Assembly (NCBI GenBank): GCA_025055285.1
Contig: JANWXM010000028.1
Location: 1 to 42,529, forward strand
Direction of reading: 5' to 3'
DNA length: 42,529 nt
Source of the DNA: Saprospiraceae bacterium
GTDB taxonomy: Bacteria > Bacteroidota > Bacteroidia > Chitinophagales > Saprospiraceae
Shown piece after piece: positions 32,350-40,295 of the stretch; position 1 is the first letter of the stretch; each line of letters starts with the position of its first letter. The position numbers were made by a program, and so were the translations under genes. The notes beneath the pieces were generated by a model. That model had not been told where the DNA came from. It made no database searches and saw nothing but the letters and a program-made list of their open reading frames with translations.

Positions 32350-33285
32350 TTAGTAGCGTACCGGCGCAAGTATCTTTAGCGCTCGAGGAATTATTTCAAA
32401 TTGAAAGGCATTTCCTTTTCCTAAGCTTTCACCATCGGCGTGTGCAAAGGTGGGTTGTTCGCAAGTAACTTTTACTTGCTTTGCTTGAAAATGTATGACG
32501 AAATGCTCCTTATACAGCCGACCGCTCAAGCTAGAGGGTATGGCTAAGATATAGTGCCAACGCGACACGTTTTTAAATATTACTCCAGAGAAGAGGCCAT
32601 CGTCTACGCAGGCATCAGGCGCTATGTAGAAGGAGTAACCGTACATAGGTCCGTTGGCTATGGTGACGAGAAAGAATGTGTCTTCCCAACACTGTCCTTC
32701 CGCTTCCACTTTATAGCGCACAGGGCGATGCAGCAAACCGCCGACAACGGCATGATAGAGGTAAGGCCAAAAACCGCGGCGGGCGGTTCGTTTCATTCGT
32801 TCAGCTACAGCACCATCATAACCGATACCGGCCACATTCACGAAAGGGCGGCCATTGACCCGACCACAATCTATGAGGCGCGGCTCAGCTGTGTTCAGCA
32901 AACGGATTGCGTGCGCGATGTTGCGGTCATACCCGAGATGCATAGCGAATCCATTACCTGAACCAGCCGGCAGCACACCCATGACGGTATCCGTCTGCAA
33001 AAGGGCCGTCGCCACTTCTTGAGCCGAGCCATCTCCACCTACAGAGACGACGATATCGTAGCCCTCTTCTCGGGCCCGTTGAGCGAGTTCCGTTGCGTGT
33101 CCTGGTCGCTCCGTATGCCAGATGGTATACGTGAATTTTCGATGGTCGAGGTGAGCTTCTATAGCATCGGCAATTTGGGCATGTGTGCGCGCTCCGGCAA
33201 AGGGATTAACCAGAAAGACAATGCGCCTTGGCGGCAGAAGCTCCTTCAAGAAAGCGTGTTTGATGTAAGGATGCGCTTGCTCCAT
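32350..33285 (-). CDS. Diacylglycerol/lipid kinase, DagK/YegS family
   Basis: This 311-aa protein has the lipid-kinase catalytic region: FLVNPFAGARTHAQ, the nucleotide-binding SVGGDGSAQEVATALL and LPAGSGNGFAMHLG, then DCGRVNGRPFVNVAGIGYDG. These enzymes phosphorylate diacylglycerol, ceramide or related lipids at the cytoplasmic membrane face; the substrate is not evident. The frame is open 16 codons upstream, overlapping rluD, but the ATG at 33285 (MEQAHPYIKH) leaves an 8-bp gap to rluD and is preferred. Confidence 0.88.
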   Translation of the reverse strand: MEQAHPYIKHAFLKELLPPRRIVFLVNPFAGARTHAQIADAIEAHLDHRKFTYTIWHTERPGHATELAQRAREEGYDIVVSVGGDGSAQEVATALLQTDTVMGVLPAGSGNGFAMHLGYDRNIAHAIRLLNTAEPRLIDCGRVNGRPFVNVAGIGYDGAVAERMKRTARRGFWPYLYHAVVGGLLHRPVRYKVEAEGQCWEDTFFLVTIANGPMYGYSFYIAPDACVDDGLFSGVIFKNVSRWHYILAIPSSLSGRLYKEHFVIHFQAKQVKVTCEQPTFAHADGESLGKGNAFQFEIIPRALKILAPVRY

Positions 33286-33293
33286 GATGGGCT

Positions 33294-34463
33294 CTATAGG
33301 AGTTGTCGGCGAGCATGGACATATTCGCGCCATTTCTCAATGACAGTAGCCATGTCTGCCGGTAGTTCAGATTCGAAGCGTATGTGCTCGCCGGTGCTCG
33401 GATGCGCAAAACCTAACACCTTAGCGTGAAGCGCCTGGCGCGGCAAGATTTTGAGCAGCCCTTCAACAAATTGCCGATACTTAGGATGCACCGTCCCGTA
33501 GAGAATGTGATTGCCGCCGTATCGCCGGTCGCCAAAAAGTGTATGGCCGATGGATTTCATGTGTACGCGAATTTGATGGGTGCGACCAGTCTCCAGACGG
33601 CATTCCACAAGTGTAACGTAGTAGAAACGCTCTAGTACTCGCCAGTGCGTAACGGCATGTTTGCCACTTTCGCCCTCCGGAAACACCATGAACATTTTGC
33701 GGTCGTTGGGATTTCGTCCAACATTACCCACGATTGTCCCAGCATCCTCCGCTGGATTGCCCCATACTAATGCCCAATAGCGGCGCTCAATCGTGTGGTG
33801 AAAGAATTGATTGGCCAGATAGGCCATGGCATATTCGTTTTTCGCAACGACCATCAGGCCTGTAGTGTCTTTGTCAATGCGGTGTACAATACCAGCACGG
33901 CTCGGCTCATTGCCTTCCTTGACGGGCAATTTTTCGAGTTGCTCCTGCAAGTGCCAGGCAAGCGCATTGACCAATGTCTTGTCGGGTATGCCGACACCCG
34001 GGTGTACTGCCATGTTGGGGGGCTTATTCACTACTATGACATCATTGTCTTCATAGACGATATTTAGAGGAATATTTTGCGGAATAATTTCATATTCTTC
34101 GTCCAAATTTTTGGGCAAGATGATGGATACCCGGTTGCCTGGCTTTACTTTGTAGTTGGGCTTTACTTCCCGGTCATCTACTTTTACGGCACCAGCCCGA
34201 ATTGCTTCCTGCACTTTTGTGCGCGAGCGATTGCTCAAGCGTGCAAGCAAGAATTTATCCAGGCGGATGAGCGACTGTTTCGCATCGGCCACAAATTCCC
34301 GCCGCTCATACAGCCCATCGCTGTCCACATCGCTCTTTTCCTCTAAACTTGCCTCGTCGTCATCCGCGTTCGGGTCGTCGGCCACGTCGTCGAGCGTCTC
34401 GCTATCGAGCTCCTCTGGTGTCGTTATCTCTTGCTTCGTCGTTTCAGGCAGTTCTACCATCAT
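33294..34463 (-). CDS. rluD: RluD-type 23S rRNA pseudouridine synthase with acidic N-terminal extension
   Basis: The product is 389 aa from the ATG at 34463, or one residue shorter from 34460. The first 50 residues are extremely acidic (for example DDVADDPNADDDE), an uncommon appendage opposite in charge to that of the RluB paralogue at 20310. An S4 domain follows at about 65-115 (RLDKFLLARLSNRSRTKVQE). The catalytic motif HRIDKDTTGLMVVAK has the nucleophilic Asp at about 197, and GRTHQIRVHM is intact. It should modify helix 69-type uridines in 23S rRNA, by family. A perfect -7 element lies 29 bp upstream. It heads an operon with lipid kinase, SUI1, nupC and the TPR gene (gaps 8, 15, 50 and 9 bp). 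Confidence 0.88.
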   Translation of the reverse strand: MMVELPETTKQEITTPEELDSETLDDVADDPNADDDEASLEEKSDVDSDGLYERREFVADAKQSLIRLDKFLLARLSNRSRTKVQEAIRAGAVKVDDREVKPNYKVKPGNRVSIILPKNLDEEYEIIPQNIPLNIVYEDNDVIVVNKPPNMAVHPGVGIPDKTLVNALAWHLQEQLEKLPVKEGNEPSRAGIVHRIDKDTTGLMVVAKNEYAMAYLANQFFHHTIERRYWALVWGNPAEDAGTIVGNVGRNPNDRKMFMVFPEGESGKHAVTHWRVLERFYYVTLVECRLETGRTHQIRVHMKSIGHTLFGDRRYGGNHILYGTVHPKYRQFVEGLLKILPRQALHAKVLGFAHPSTGEHIRFESELPADMATVIEKWREYVHARRQLL

Positions 34464-34491
34464 AGTCACTGGGTGCTGTGGGAAGGAACAG

Positions 34492-34499
34492 CAAAGATA
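34492..34499 (-). promoter_or_regulatory. Bacteroidota -7 promoter element for the rluD operon
   Basis: TATCTTTG on the minus strand is an exact TAnnTTTG match, placed 28 bp before the ATG at 34463, giving a leader of about 20 bases. No exact -33 TTTG at 19-21 bp was found. The element lies within the longer open frame, supporting the shorter RluD. Confidence 0.55.
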
Positions 34500-34537
34500 G
34501 GTTACCAAACAAACTCCTTTTGGAAAAATCCAACAAG

Positions 34538-35524
34538 TTACGGCGACGCCTGGTTTAGGTCACAGGAGGCCTGTATGGGCTCGGCCATTTGTTTTTTATG
34601 GCGGCGCAGTTTTTTGAGTAGTTTATACAATTTAAGATTTAGGGAGGGATTAGCTGTAAAGAAATACCCATTGATAGTAAGCCATTCCCGCTCGAAATGT
34701 AGGTCATTTAGTTCCTTATAGGCGACACAGTGTGCCCGACTCAGCGGAGCTCGCCAATATAGTCGGCGGTCTGTCATAGCAAACCCTTCTTTGCCGCTGC
34801 CGGTCAGCGACAAATCGCAAATGAAAAACAATCGCTCAGACCTGTCTGCAAAAAGGAAGCTTTTGCAGGCGTTAGTCAATAGTTCTTGCGGCATCTGGAA
34901 AAAGTTTCTGTAGCATACCTCTGGCTCGCGTTCGAAGTCGAGAAAGTCGAAGATCATGCGCCCTAACTCAAGGCCACTTGGCAAAATGCGCTCGTAGCGG
35001 AGTATAGCACTAGGCAACCAGACGTCGTTAAGGTCAGGGCAGAACTCGATAATAAAATAATCCAACAGCCCATCGAAGGCCTCTTCCAAGAATTCGTCGA
35101 TCTGAGGCAAGCCTGCCAAACCAAAGCGATTCCACAGCGTCATCACATCGCGCACTAGTTGCCCCGTTCGGGCTTCGAAGATCGTTGAAAAACGCGAGTC
35201 GTAGAACCGCTGCACATACTGACTGTGCTTTTGTATGTCGTGTTCTTCCCGAACTCGCTCTAAAAGAAGGCGAAAGAAACAAGCTTTTAACTGGGTACCT
35301 ATGCGCTCTGGGATAAAATCGAGCTTAAATCGAGGCGTATATGTCGCCCTACTGGTTTCTTTCTCGACAAAATGGAACCCGCACTCATGGCAAAAAATCG
35401 CAGCAATAGGATTCTCTGCCCTGCAAATCGGGCATAGCTTGCTTTGCCCTCCCACCTGTTCGCCACATCGATAACAAAACCTACTACCTGGTAATAATTC
35501 CGTCAAACATTTTGTACAGCGCAT
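34538..35524 (-). CDS. Double zinc-ribbon protein with possible PH-like C-terminal region
   Basis: This 328-aa protein starts with two zinc ribbons: C3/C6 with C17/C20 and C31/C34 with C45/C48. A helical middle part (about 70-220) has no recognised family. The C-terminal part (about 235-310) contains KEGFAMTDRRLYWRAP followed by alternating strands. This resembles the first strands of bacterial PH-like domains, which often sense membranes or proteins. No membrane helix is seen. It has its own -7 element and is separated from the proton-channel operon by a strong terminator. The shared zinc-ribbon feature with the small protein at 37386 still suggests a functional link. The function is unknown. 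Confidence 0.65.
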   Translation of the reverse strand: MRCTKCLTELLPGSRFCYRCGEQVGGQSKLCPICRAENPIAAIFCHECGFHFVEKETSRATYTPRFKLDFIPERIGTQLKACFFRLLLERVREEHDIQKHSQYVQRFYDSRFSTIFEARTGQLVRDVMTLWNRFGLAGLPQIDEFLEEAFDGLLDYFIIEFCPDLNDVWLPSAILRYERILPSGLELGRMIFDFLDFEREPEVCYRNFFQMPQELLTNACKSFLFADRSERLFFICDLSLTGSGKEGFAMTDRRLYWRAPLSRAHCVAYKELNDLHFEREWLTINGYFFTANPSLNLKLYKLLKKLRRHKKQMAEPIQASCDLNQASP

Positions 35525-35547
35525 CGCGATTCCCTCGTTTTAGGAGG

Positions 35548-35555
35548 CAAATTTA
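35548..35555 (-). promoter_or_regulatory. Bacteroidota -7 promoter element for the zinc-ribbon gene
   Basis: TAAATTTG on the minus strand is an exact TAnnTTTG match, 24 bp before the ATG at 35524 and just downstream of the terminator at 35591-35630. This supports a separate transcription unit. Confidence 0.55.
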
Positions 35556-35590
35556 AAACTTTTTGTTTATAAAACATCTTCTAACTCTCC

Positions 35591-35630
35591 TAAAAAAATT
35601 ATGGCGCCACTCCGCTTCAGGAGGGCGCCA
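35591..35630 (-). terminator. Intrinsic terminator after the MotA/TolQ-like gene
   Basis: On the minus strand TGGCGCC and GGCGCCA enclose an inner CTCC/GGAG stem, giving about 11 bp with one bulge and a 6-base loop. A run of seven T follows almost directly. It begins about 30 bp after the stop at 35662, so it ends the proton-channel operon. Confidence 0.8.
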
Positions 35631-35661
35631 GCAACGAGAATAGCAGGCAATACAACACCAC

Positions 35662-36483
35662 TTACAAGTGAATCCGATTTACTAGGTTTTCTACGACATA
35701 ACGTTTGCTGCCCGTTAGAAAATCTTCAACGCGGGTCTCCGTGCGCTTGACAACGATACTGACGATAATACCCAGCACTATAGACAAAATGGTGGTAAAA
35801 AATGCCGTGCCCAAGTTGTCAATTAGCATCGAGATATCTGCCGCTCCAATGGCGGTCTGTGGAACGGCAGCAGCGACGGCGCCCGTCGTCGGGCTCGCCT
35901 GAGCCATGAGCCTTACTTCACCCATATTCAAGATAGCGGCAGCCATGCCCAACACGGTGCCTAGGAAACCGAGTGCAGGAATAAGATTTTGGCAAGTATT
36001 GATGAGCCAGAATTCGCGCTCAAAGGCCTTGCGCTGCATGTCGCTGACCGTCTCTACCATGGCCAAAGCATCAGCAGGCGAGTGATTAGAGCGAAACTTA
36101 GTGGCAGCCTGCTTGATAAGGTCAGTGATCATACTTGGGCCTAAGTGTCGTTCGGCCTCGATAGTACGGAGCTTTATTTGATTGACGTCTTCCGGATAGA
36201 GGACATATTGCTCCGTTTCGGGAAGAAGTCGAGCCGAGTAAATGGAATGCTCGCGGCGTAAGCGGGCGTTGAGGGCATCTACGCCAAAAAGAGCGAGAAA
36301 GAAACAAAAGTAAATCGCTCCTTGGATGAGGCCTTCAGGCATTTTGCCGCCCAAGGCAAAGAAGAATGTTTCGGTAAAGGAATTTGGTGGAGAAGCCCAG
36401 TATCCAGCGACAACGAGGATTAACGTACAAACGCTCAGGACTAGGCAATAAGCGATATGGTTATTTTTCTTTTGAGCAAACAT
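35662..36483 (-). CDS. MotA/TolQ/ExbB-type proton channel subunit
   Basis: This 273-aa membrane protein has four hydrophobic helices at about 10-30, 52-71, 165-187 and 224-245, the MotA-like topology. A cytoplasmic stretch of about 90 residues lies between the second and third. The TolQ/ExbB core is visible as ALGFLGTVLGMAAAI in helix 3 (Thr176) and NLGTAFFTTILSIVLG in helix 4 (Thr226, Thr230, Thr231), positions where relatives line the proton path. Such subunits form a pentamer around two copies of a one-helix partner and convert proton flow into movement. The gene just upstream (36524) encodes a plausible partner. No flagellar, Tol or TonB genes are near, so the driven process is unknown. 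Confidence 0.85.
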   Translation of the reverse strand: MFAQKKNNHIAYCLVLSVCTLILVVAGYWASPPNSFTETFFFALGGKMPEGLIQGAIYFCFFLALFGVDALNARLRREHSIYSARLLPETEQYVLYPEDVNQIKLRTIEAERHLGPSMITDLIKQAATKFRSNHSPADALAMVETVSDMQRKAFEREFWLINTCQNLIPALGFLGTVLGMAAAILNMGEVRLMAQASPTTGAVAAAVPQTAIGAADISMLIDNLGTAFFTTILSIVLGIIVSIVVKRTETRVEDFLTGSKRYVVENLVNRIHL

Positions 36484-36523
36484 GGCTACAAGAATTGGTT
36501 TTGGTTAATGTGTGAAAAGGATA

Positions 36524-37408
36524 TTAGCGACTCCACTTACCTTTGGACTTAGACGGGGAGCGAGAAAGGCTATCAGAAGTTGGCACCGACAATGCCGGAG
36601 GAGGCAGCGTTGCTTTTTCGTTGTTGGATCGTGTATTGTTCGTTGGCAGCAGTATCGACTGATAGTCGAGGGCATTGTTCAGTACTTGAAGCGTGCCTGC
36701 CGGTATCCACTCGGTGCTTGAAATGGCGTAAGAGCCAAAGTTGTAAGTGATGCTGCGATAGCCGGGCTGTAATATTTTACCGTATAGCGCGAACGGTTGC
36801 GGACTTGATGTAGCAGTGCGTTTTTTCACGCGTACCCAAACCTCGTATCGCCCAGGTTTAATCCGGGCCTGATAGAAGTAATTAAGGCTTTTTTCGTATT
36901 GAAAGTCATCAGTCTGATACTTACCAGCGCGGCCCGGCTTCCATACCTGATTACCTTGCTTAAGCATAAATTCTACGCTCTGCTTGGCTAGACCTTCTTG
37001 CTGAAGAAGGATAGTGACATCGCCCTTTGCCTGCTTCATCAAGTCTACAACAACGGGATCTTGAGGTGGTGCAGAAGGCGAGGTTTCTTCGGCTTTTTCA
37101 GAAGAGCGCGTCGGTTCGGGCAGTGCAAGCGCTGGTTCTTGCCGTGGCTTTTCTACAGGAGTGAGCATCGGTTCCTGTTTCGGCACAGAGTGCTGCTCTG
37201 TGAGTGCAGAGCGCCTCTGCGAGTTAGACCGCGGCTTCTCCATCTTTTTGTTTTCCACACGTTGCGCCACAGAGGGAGAGGCAGGATGCACCTCTGCGCT
37301 TGCTAGGCGCGCATTTAAAAAATGAAGCACGATAAATACGCCAAGTGCACCGGTGAGGATATCAAGCGCAGAGACAAACATCGGGTTAAAACTCTTCTGG
37401 TTGGCCAT
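36524..37408 (-). CDS. One-helix MotB/TolR/ExbD-like partner with unrecognised periplasmic domain
   Basis: The 294-aa product has a short cytoplasmic N-terminus (KSFNPMFVSALD) and a single membrane helix at about 15-33 with Asp16 at its start. This is the arrangement of TolR, ExbD and MotB, whose helix Asp carries protons. A Pro/Glu/Lys-rich linker follows (about 40-120), then a beta-rich region (about 125-245, with GRYEVWVRVKK and YGKILQPGYRSITYNFGSY) and a low-complexity Ser/Pro tail. No OmpA-type peptidoglycan-binding motif was recognised, so the periplasmic domain differs from MotB. It overlaps the zinc-ribbon gene at 37386 by 23 bp and precedes the channel gene by 40 bp. The assignment as stator partner is inference from topology and neighbours. 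Confidence 0.6.
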   Translation of the reverse strand: MANQKSFNPMFVSALDILTGALGVFIVLHFLNARLASAEVHPASPSVAQRVENKKMEKPRSNSQRRSALTEQHSVPKQEPMLTPVEKPRQEPALALPEPTRSSEKAEETSPSAPPQDPVVVDLMKQAKGDVTILLQQEGLAKQSVEFMLKQGNQVWKPGRAGKYQTDDFQYEKSLNYFYQARIKPGRYEVWVRVKKRTATSSPQPFALYGKILQPGYRSITYNFGSYAISSTEWIPAGTLQVLNNALDYQSILLPTNNTRSNNEKATLPPPALSVPTSDSLSRSPSKSKGKWSR

Positions 37409-37655
37409 AGTGATAAGCTTTGCGGGTGACCGAATGAGGGGTGCAGTCTTTGCCTACAATATCTTCCAGGCGGGCGTTACAGCAGGCGCAGCGGCTGTGA
37501 TGCGCCGGATTTTGCGCTGCACAATTCCAACATATGAGGAACGAAGAGGCGGGAGCAGCTCCGGGCACGGCTCCTTGAGGCAATTTATAGTTGCACTGAC
37601 GGCAGCGCATTTGGTCAGGTGATACAGCGTAACCACAATTAGGACAGTTTCTCAT
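37386..37655 (-). CDS. Small double zinc-ribbon protein
   Basis: This 89-aa protein has two zinc ribbons: C4/C7 with C18/C21 and C42/C45 with C56/C59, each CxxC-x10-CxxC. A glycine/alanine/proline linker joins them, and the last 25 residues are a charged tail. There is no signal peptide, so it should be cytoplasmic. It is the first gene of the set zinc ribbon, one-helix partner, channel, and overlaps the second by 23 bp, implying translational coupling. A role as cytoplasmic adaptor or regulator of the channel is inferred from this alone. Confidence 0.75.
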   Translation of the reverse strand: MRNCPNCGYAVSPDQMRCRQCNYKLPQGAVPGAAPASSFLICWNCAAQNPAHHSRCACCNARLEDIVGKDCTPHSVTRKAYHYGQPEEF

Positions 37656-37733
37656 AACACGAAAATTGGATTTGACGATACGAACCTGAGAAAAAGCCGC
37701 GCGCCCGCGTAAACGCCAAGGAAGGAAGGCAAC

Positions 37734-38462
37734 TTAGAAATAATACATGTAAGACAACCCTACGGAGAGCGTGCGATTCTTAATACCGCTGATGTCAATG
37801 TTGCGAAGGCCGTGGGTATAGCGCACATCGAGGCCGATTTCTCCACTGTCCAAAATGAGCACTATACCAGCACCGAGATTGACACTTAAGTCGCCTTTTC
37901 GATAGTCGTCGTAGCGGCCGCGGCCCATCTCAATGGTGTATTCTTTGCGGTCGGTGAATGCGGACTGTTTCCCTTCGAGGTCGAGATGGACGACATCAAT
38001 CTCTTCGCGGCCAAAGCCGTTGGCCACGGCAATGGAGATGGCCGGCCCGAAAGCTACATAAGCGCCCAACCCACCACCGCCGAAGTTTTTCTCGAACATG
38101 AGAGGAATATCGAGGTAGTGCAAGGTCTCTTGCCGGCGAATTTCCTTGACTTGATAGTCGCGCGGATAGCCAAAGTGCTGACCGTTCCACGACAGTCGAC
38201 TCTCGCTTTTCAGGTTGGCGCCGCGCTGTACGTAAACAATTTCTGGCTGGAAAGTAAAGCGACTGCCCAAATTGAACTCTGCAAACAAAGCACCACCTCC
38301 GCCCAGGCGCAAGTAACTGTCGTGAATATCGTTGAGATCTTTCGAAAGTTTGTACGTAGAAAATGTCGCCATCGGGCGAAAACCTACGCCGCTCAGTTGA
38401 GCGTACACGGCATTTAGGGAAACCAGACTGAGGATAGCCAAAAACACTACGCGGTTTTTCAT
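37734..38462 (-). CDS. Outer-membrane beta-barrel protein (PorT/OMP_b-brl type)
   Basis: The ATG at 38462 gives 242 aa and a clean signal peptide (MKNRVVFLAILSLVSLNAVYAQ); a slightly earlier ATG at 38474 is possible. The mature part alternates polar and hydrophobic residues in about eight to ten strands, opens GVGFRPMATFSTYKL and ends with SVGLSYMYYF, a terminal aromatic. It contains FQPEIVYVQRGA and LDIPLMFEKNF, frequent in the Bacteroidota small-barrel family. The function is unknown. It lies 78 bp upstream of the zinc-ribbon/channel set on the same strand and may be co-transcribed. A 6-bp dyad lies 25 bp before the start. Confidence 0.75.
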   Translation of the reverse strand: MKNRVVFLAILSLVSLNAVYAQLSGVGFRPMATFSTYKLSKDLNDIHDSYLRLGGGGALFAEFNLGSRFTFQPEIVYVQRGANLKSESRLSWNGQHFGYPRDYQVKEIRRQETLHYLDIPLMFEKNFGGGGLGAYVAFGPAISIAVANGFGREEIDVVHLDLEGKQSAFTDRKEYTIEMGRGRYDDYRKGDLSVNLGAGIVLILDSGEIGLDVRYTHGLRNIDISGIKNRTLSVGLSYMYYF

Positions 38463-38486
38463 GACAAATACCATTTTTTAAGTTTC

Positions 38487-38505
38487 GACAAAAGCAATGT
38501 TTGTC
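38487..38505. promoter_or_regulatory. Small dyad upstream of the beta-barrel gene
   Basis: GACAAA (38487-38492) and TTTGTC (38500-38505) are inverted repeats with a 7-base spacer. They lie 25 bp before the barrel gene's ATG, in the region shared with the divergent gene at 38741. Short arms make chance occurrence quite possible. Confidence 0.3.
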
Positions 38506-38740
38506 CTTTAATGCGCACGCTTGTTTAGAGGTAACCACCCCCGCAACTTCTTTTTGATGGAACTTCACGAACAACCTGGAAGTCTGCTTCATTATTCTCC
38601 TCAAGAAAAGCAGCCTGTCTTTCCTTTCTCTCTTTTCCCGAAGGCAATCTCTATGCTCTACTAATAAAGCGGGAATTTTTCGATAAGCTACAACAAAATG
38701 CCCACCTTTGCGCGGTTGGAGAAGATTTTAGCCGTCTATC

Positions 38741-39805
38741 ATGAATGCGATACGAAAACGAATCTTCCAAATCCTCCTATTCATTGGCATAGGCATACTG
38801 TTGCTTGCGTTGGTTTTCTGGCATCAGAACAAGGCTTACCAAGAGCAATGTCGGCTAGAAGGGATTCCGCCTGAGCAATGTCGCTTACTCGATAAATTAC
38901 TCTTCGATTTTTCGAGTGTACGTTTAGAGTGGATGATATTGGTTTGGGCCGCCTTTACCATCAGCATTTTGTTGAGGGCCTGGCGGTGGCAAGTTTTATT
39001 AGAGCCAATGGGCTACAGGGCGCGGCTTGGTAATGCCTTCTGGACAATCGTATTGGGCTATTTTGCCAATCTCGGTCTGCCGCGCATGGGCGAAATAGTG
39101 CGCGCAGGCGTATTGGCACGTTATGAGCGCATACCTGTAGAGCGCGTGATGGGCACCCTAGTCGTAGACCGACTAATGGATATGGTATGCCTAAGTCTAG
39201 TTGTAGGATTAGCTTTTTTATGGGAGGCAGATACGTTGTGGGCTTTTTTGCAGCAAAATCGCGGTTCGGAGGTGCCCTTTTGGAAAAAACCAGCCTTTTT
39301 GGTCTTTTTGGCTTTCCTAGCGAGCCTTGGCGGAGCGGCGTGGTTTTTTCGCCATAAAATTGTACGACTAACTCTTTTCAAGAGGTTTGCTGGTTTGCTA
39401 ACGGGTTTCCTAGAAGGATTGCGCAGTGTGCTTCAGCTCAAGCGAGCTGGCATATTTTGGGCTTGCTCCTTGGGAATTTGGCTCATGTTTTATCTGCAAA
39501 CGTGGTTCAACCTCAGGGCATTTGGGCCTACTGCCCACCTAAGCTGGGATGCAGCCCTCATGGTATTTGTTTTTGGCACCTTGGGGTTCGTCATCCCATC
39601 GCCTGGAGGAATGGGATCGTTTCATGCTTTGGCCATAGCGGGCTTGACGGTATATGCCATTCGCAGTGATGACGCCTTTTCTTATGCCAATATTGCTTTT
39701 TTTGCGGTGCAAATATTGTACAATGTCTTAGGAGGGTTGCTGGCCTTAGTGCTGCTGCCGGTGCTTAATCGCCCTACTTTGAAGGAAGTTTCACAGCATG
39801 GATAA
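38741..39805 (+). CDS. UPF0104/LPG-synthase-type transmembrane protein (flippase-like)
   Basis: This 354-aa integral membrane protein has about seven or eight hydrophobic segments. Family signatures are LLRAWRWQVLLEPMGYRA, GYFANLGLPRMGEIVRAG, VVDRLMDMV and the C-terminal VIPSPGGMGSFHALA, matching the LPG_synthase_TM family (PF03706). Relatives carry out lipid transfer or flipping, such as the membrane part of MprF. The aminoacyl-transfer domain of MprF is absent. It overlaps the next gene by 8 bp, so the two are probably translated together. The link to an RfaE2-like sugar-nucleotide enzyme hints at envelope glycolipid metabolism. Confidence 0.85.
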   Translation: MNAIRKRIFQILLFIGIGILLLALVFWHQNKAYQEQCRLEGIPPEQCRLLDKLLFDFSSVRLEWMILVWAAFTISILLRAWRWQVLLEPMGYRARLGNAFWTIVLGYFANLGLPRMGEIVRAGVLARYERIPVERVMGTLVVDRLMDMVCLSLVVGLAFLWEADTLWAFLQQNRGSEVPFWKKPAFLVFLAFLASLGGAAWFFRHKIVRLTLFKRFAGLLTGFLEGLRSVLQLKRAGIFWACSLGIWLMFYLQTWFNLRAFGPTAHLSWDAALMVFVFGTLGFVIPSPGGMGSFHALAIAGLTVYAIRSDDAFSYANIAFFAVQILYNVLGGLLALVLLPVLNRPTLKEVSQHG

Positions 39806-40295
39806 CTTAACGCGTATTCGGGAGAAAATCTGCACTCTTGAGGAGCTGCTTCGACGCGCTTGCGTTTGGCGGGCTGCGGGAGAGCGCATTGTATTTACCA
39901 ATGGCTGTTTCGACTTACTCCATTACGGCCACATCTGCTACTTAGCTCAAGCGCGTGACTTGGGCGACCATCTAGTGGTAGGTTTAAACAGCACGGATTC
40001 GGTGCGCCGACTCAAGGGGCCGCGGCGACCAATCAACGACGAAGCAACGCGTGCATATGCTCTGGCCGCCATGCAAATGGTAGATGCCGTGATCTTTTTT
40101 GACGAAGACACACCGCTACTCCTCATTGAGGCGCTTCTGCCAGAGGTGTTGGTCAAAGGTGGCGATTGGCGCCCTGAACAGATCGTCGGATCTTCAATCG
40201 TGTTGACTAACGGCGGACAGGTATTGAGTTTGCCATTTGTGGAGGGCTACTCCACCACTTCTATCGAACAAAAAATTCGCACTCAAGCCTTGTAA
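39798..40295 (+). CDS. RfaE2-type nucleotidyltransferase (heptose-1-phosphate adenylyltransferase-like)
   Basis: This 165-aa protein has the cytidylyltransferase fold: FTNGCFDLLHYGHICYL (with the HxGH motif), GLNSTDSVRRLKGPRRPIN, DEDTPLLLIEALLPEVLVKG and VEGYSTTSI. It matches the stand-alone C-terminal domain of HldE/RfaE2, which makes ADP-glycero-manno-heptose from the 1-phosphate for lipopolysaccharide. No other heptose genes are seen, so the exact sugar remains open. It overlaps the upstream membrane gene by 8 bp. Its stop codon is directly followed by the stop of the convergent gene, with no bases between. Confidence 0.88.
   Translation: MDNLTRIREKICTLEELLRRACVWRAAGERIVFTNGCFDLLHYGHICYLAQARDLGDHLVVGLNSTDSVRRLKGPRRPINDEATRAYALAAMQMVDAVIFFDEDTPLLLIEALLPEVLVKGGDWRPEQIVGSSIVLTNGGQVLSLPFVEGYSTTSIEQKIRTQAL

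Noticed and set aside
35662-37655. Zorya-type phage defence locus
   Set aside because: Although a MotA-like and a MotB-like gene are adjacent, no ZorC, ZorD/helicase or ZorE gene is present and the partner lacks an OmpA-like domain.
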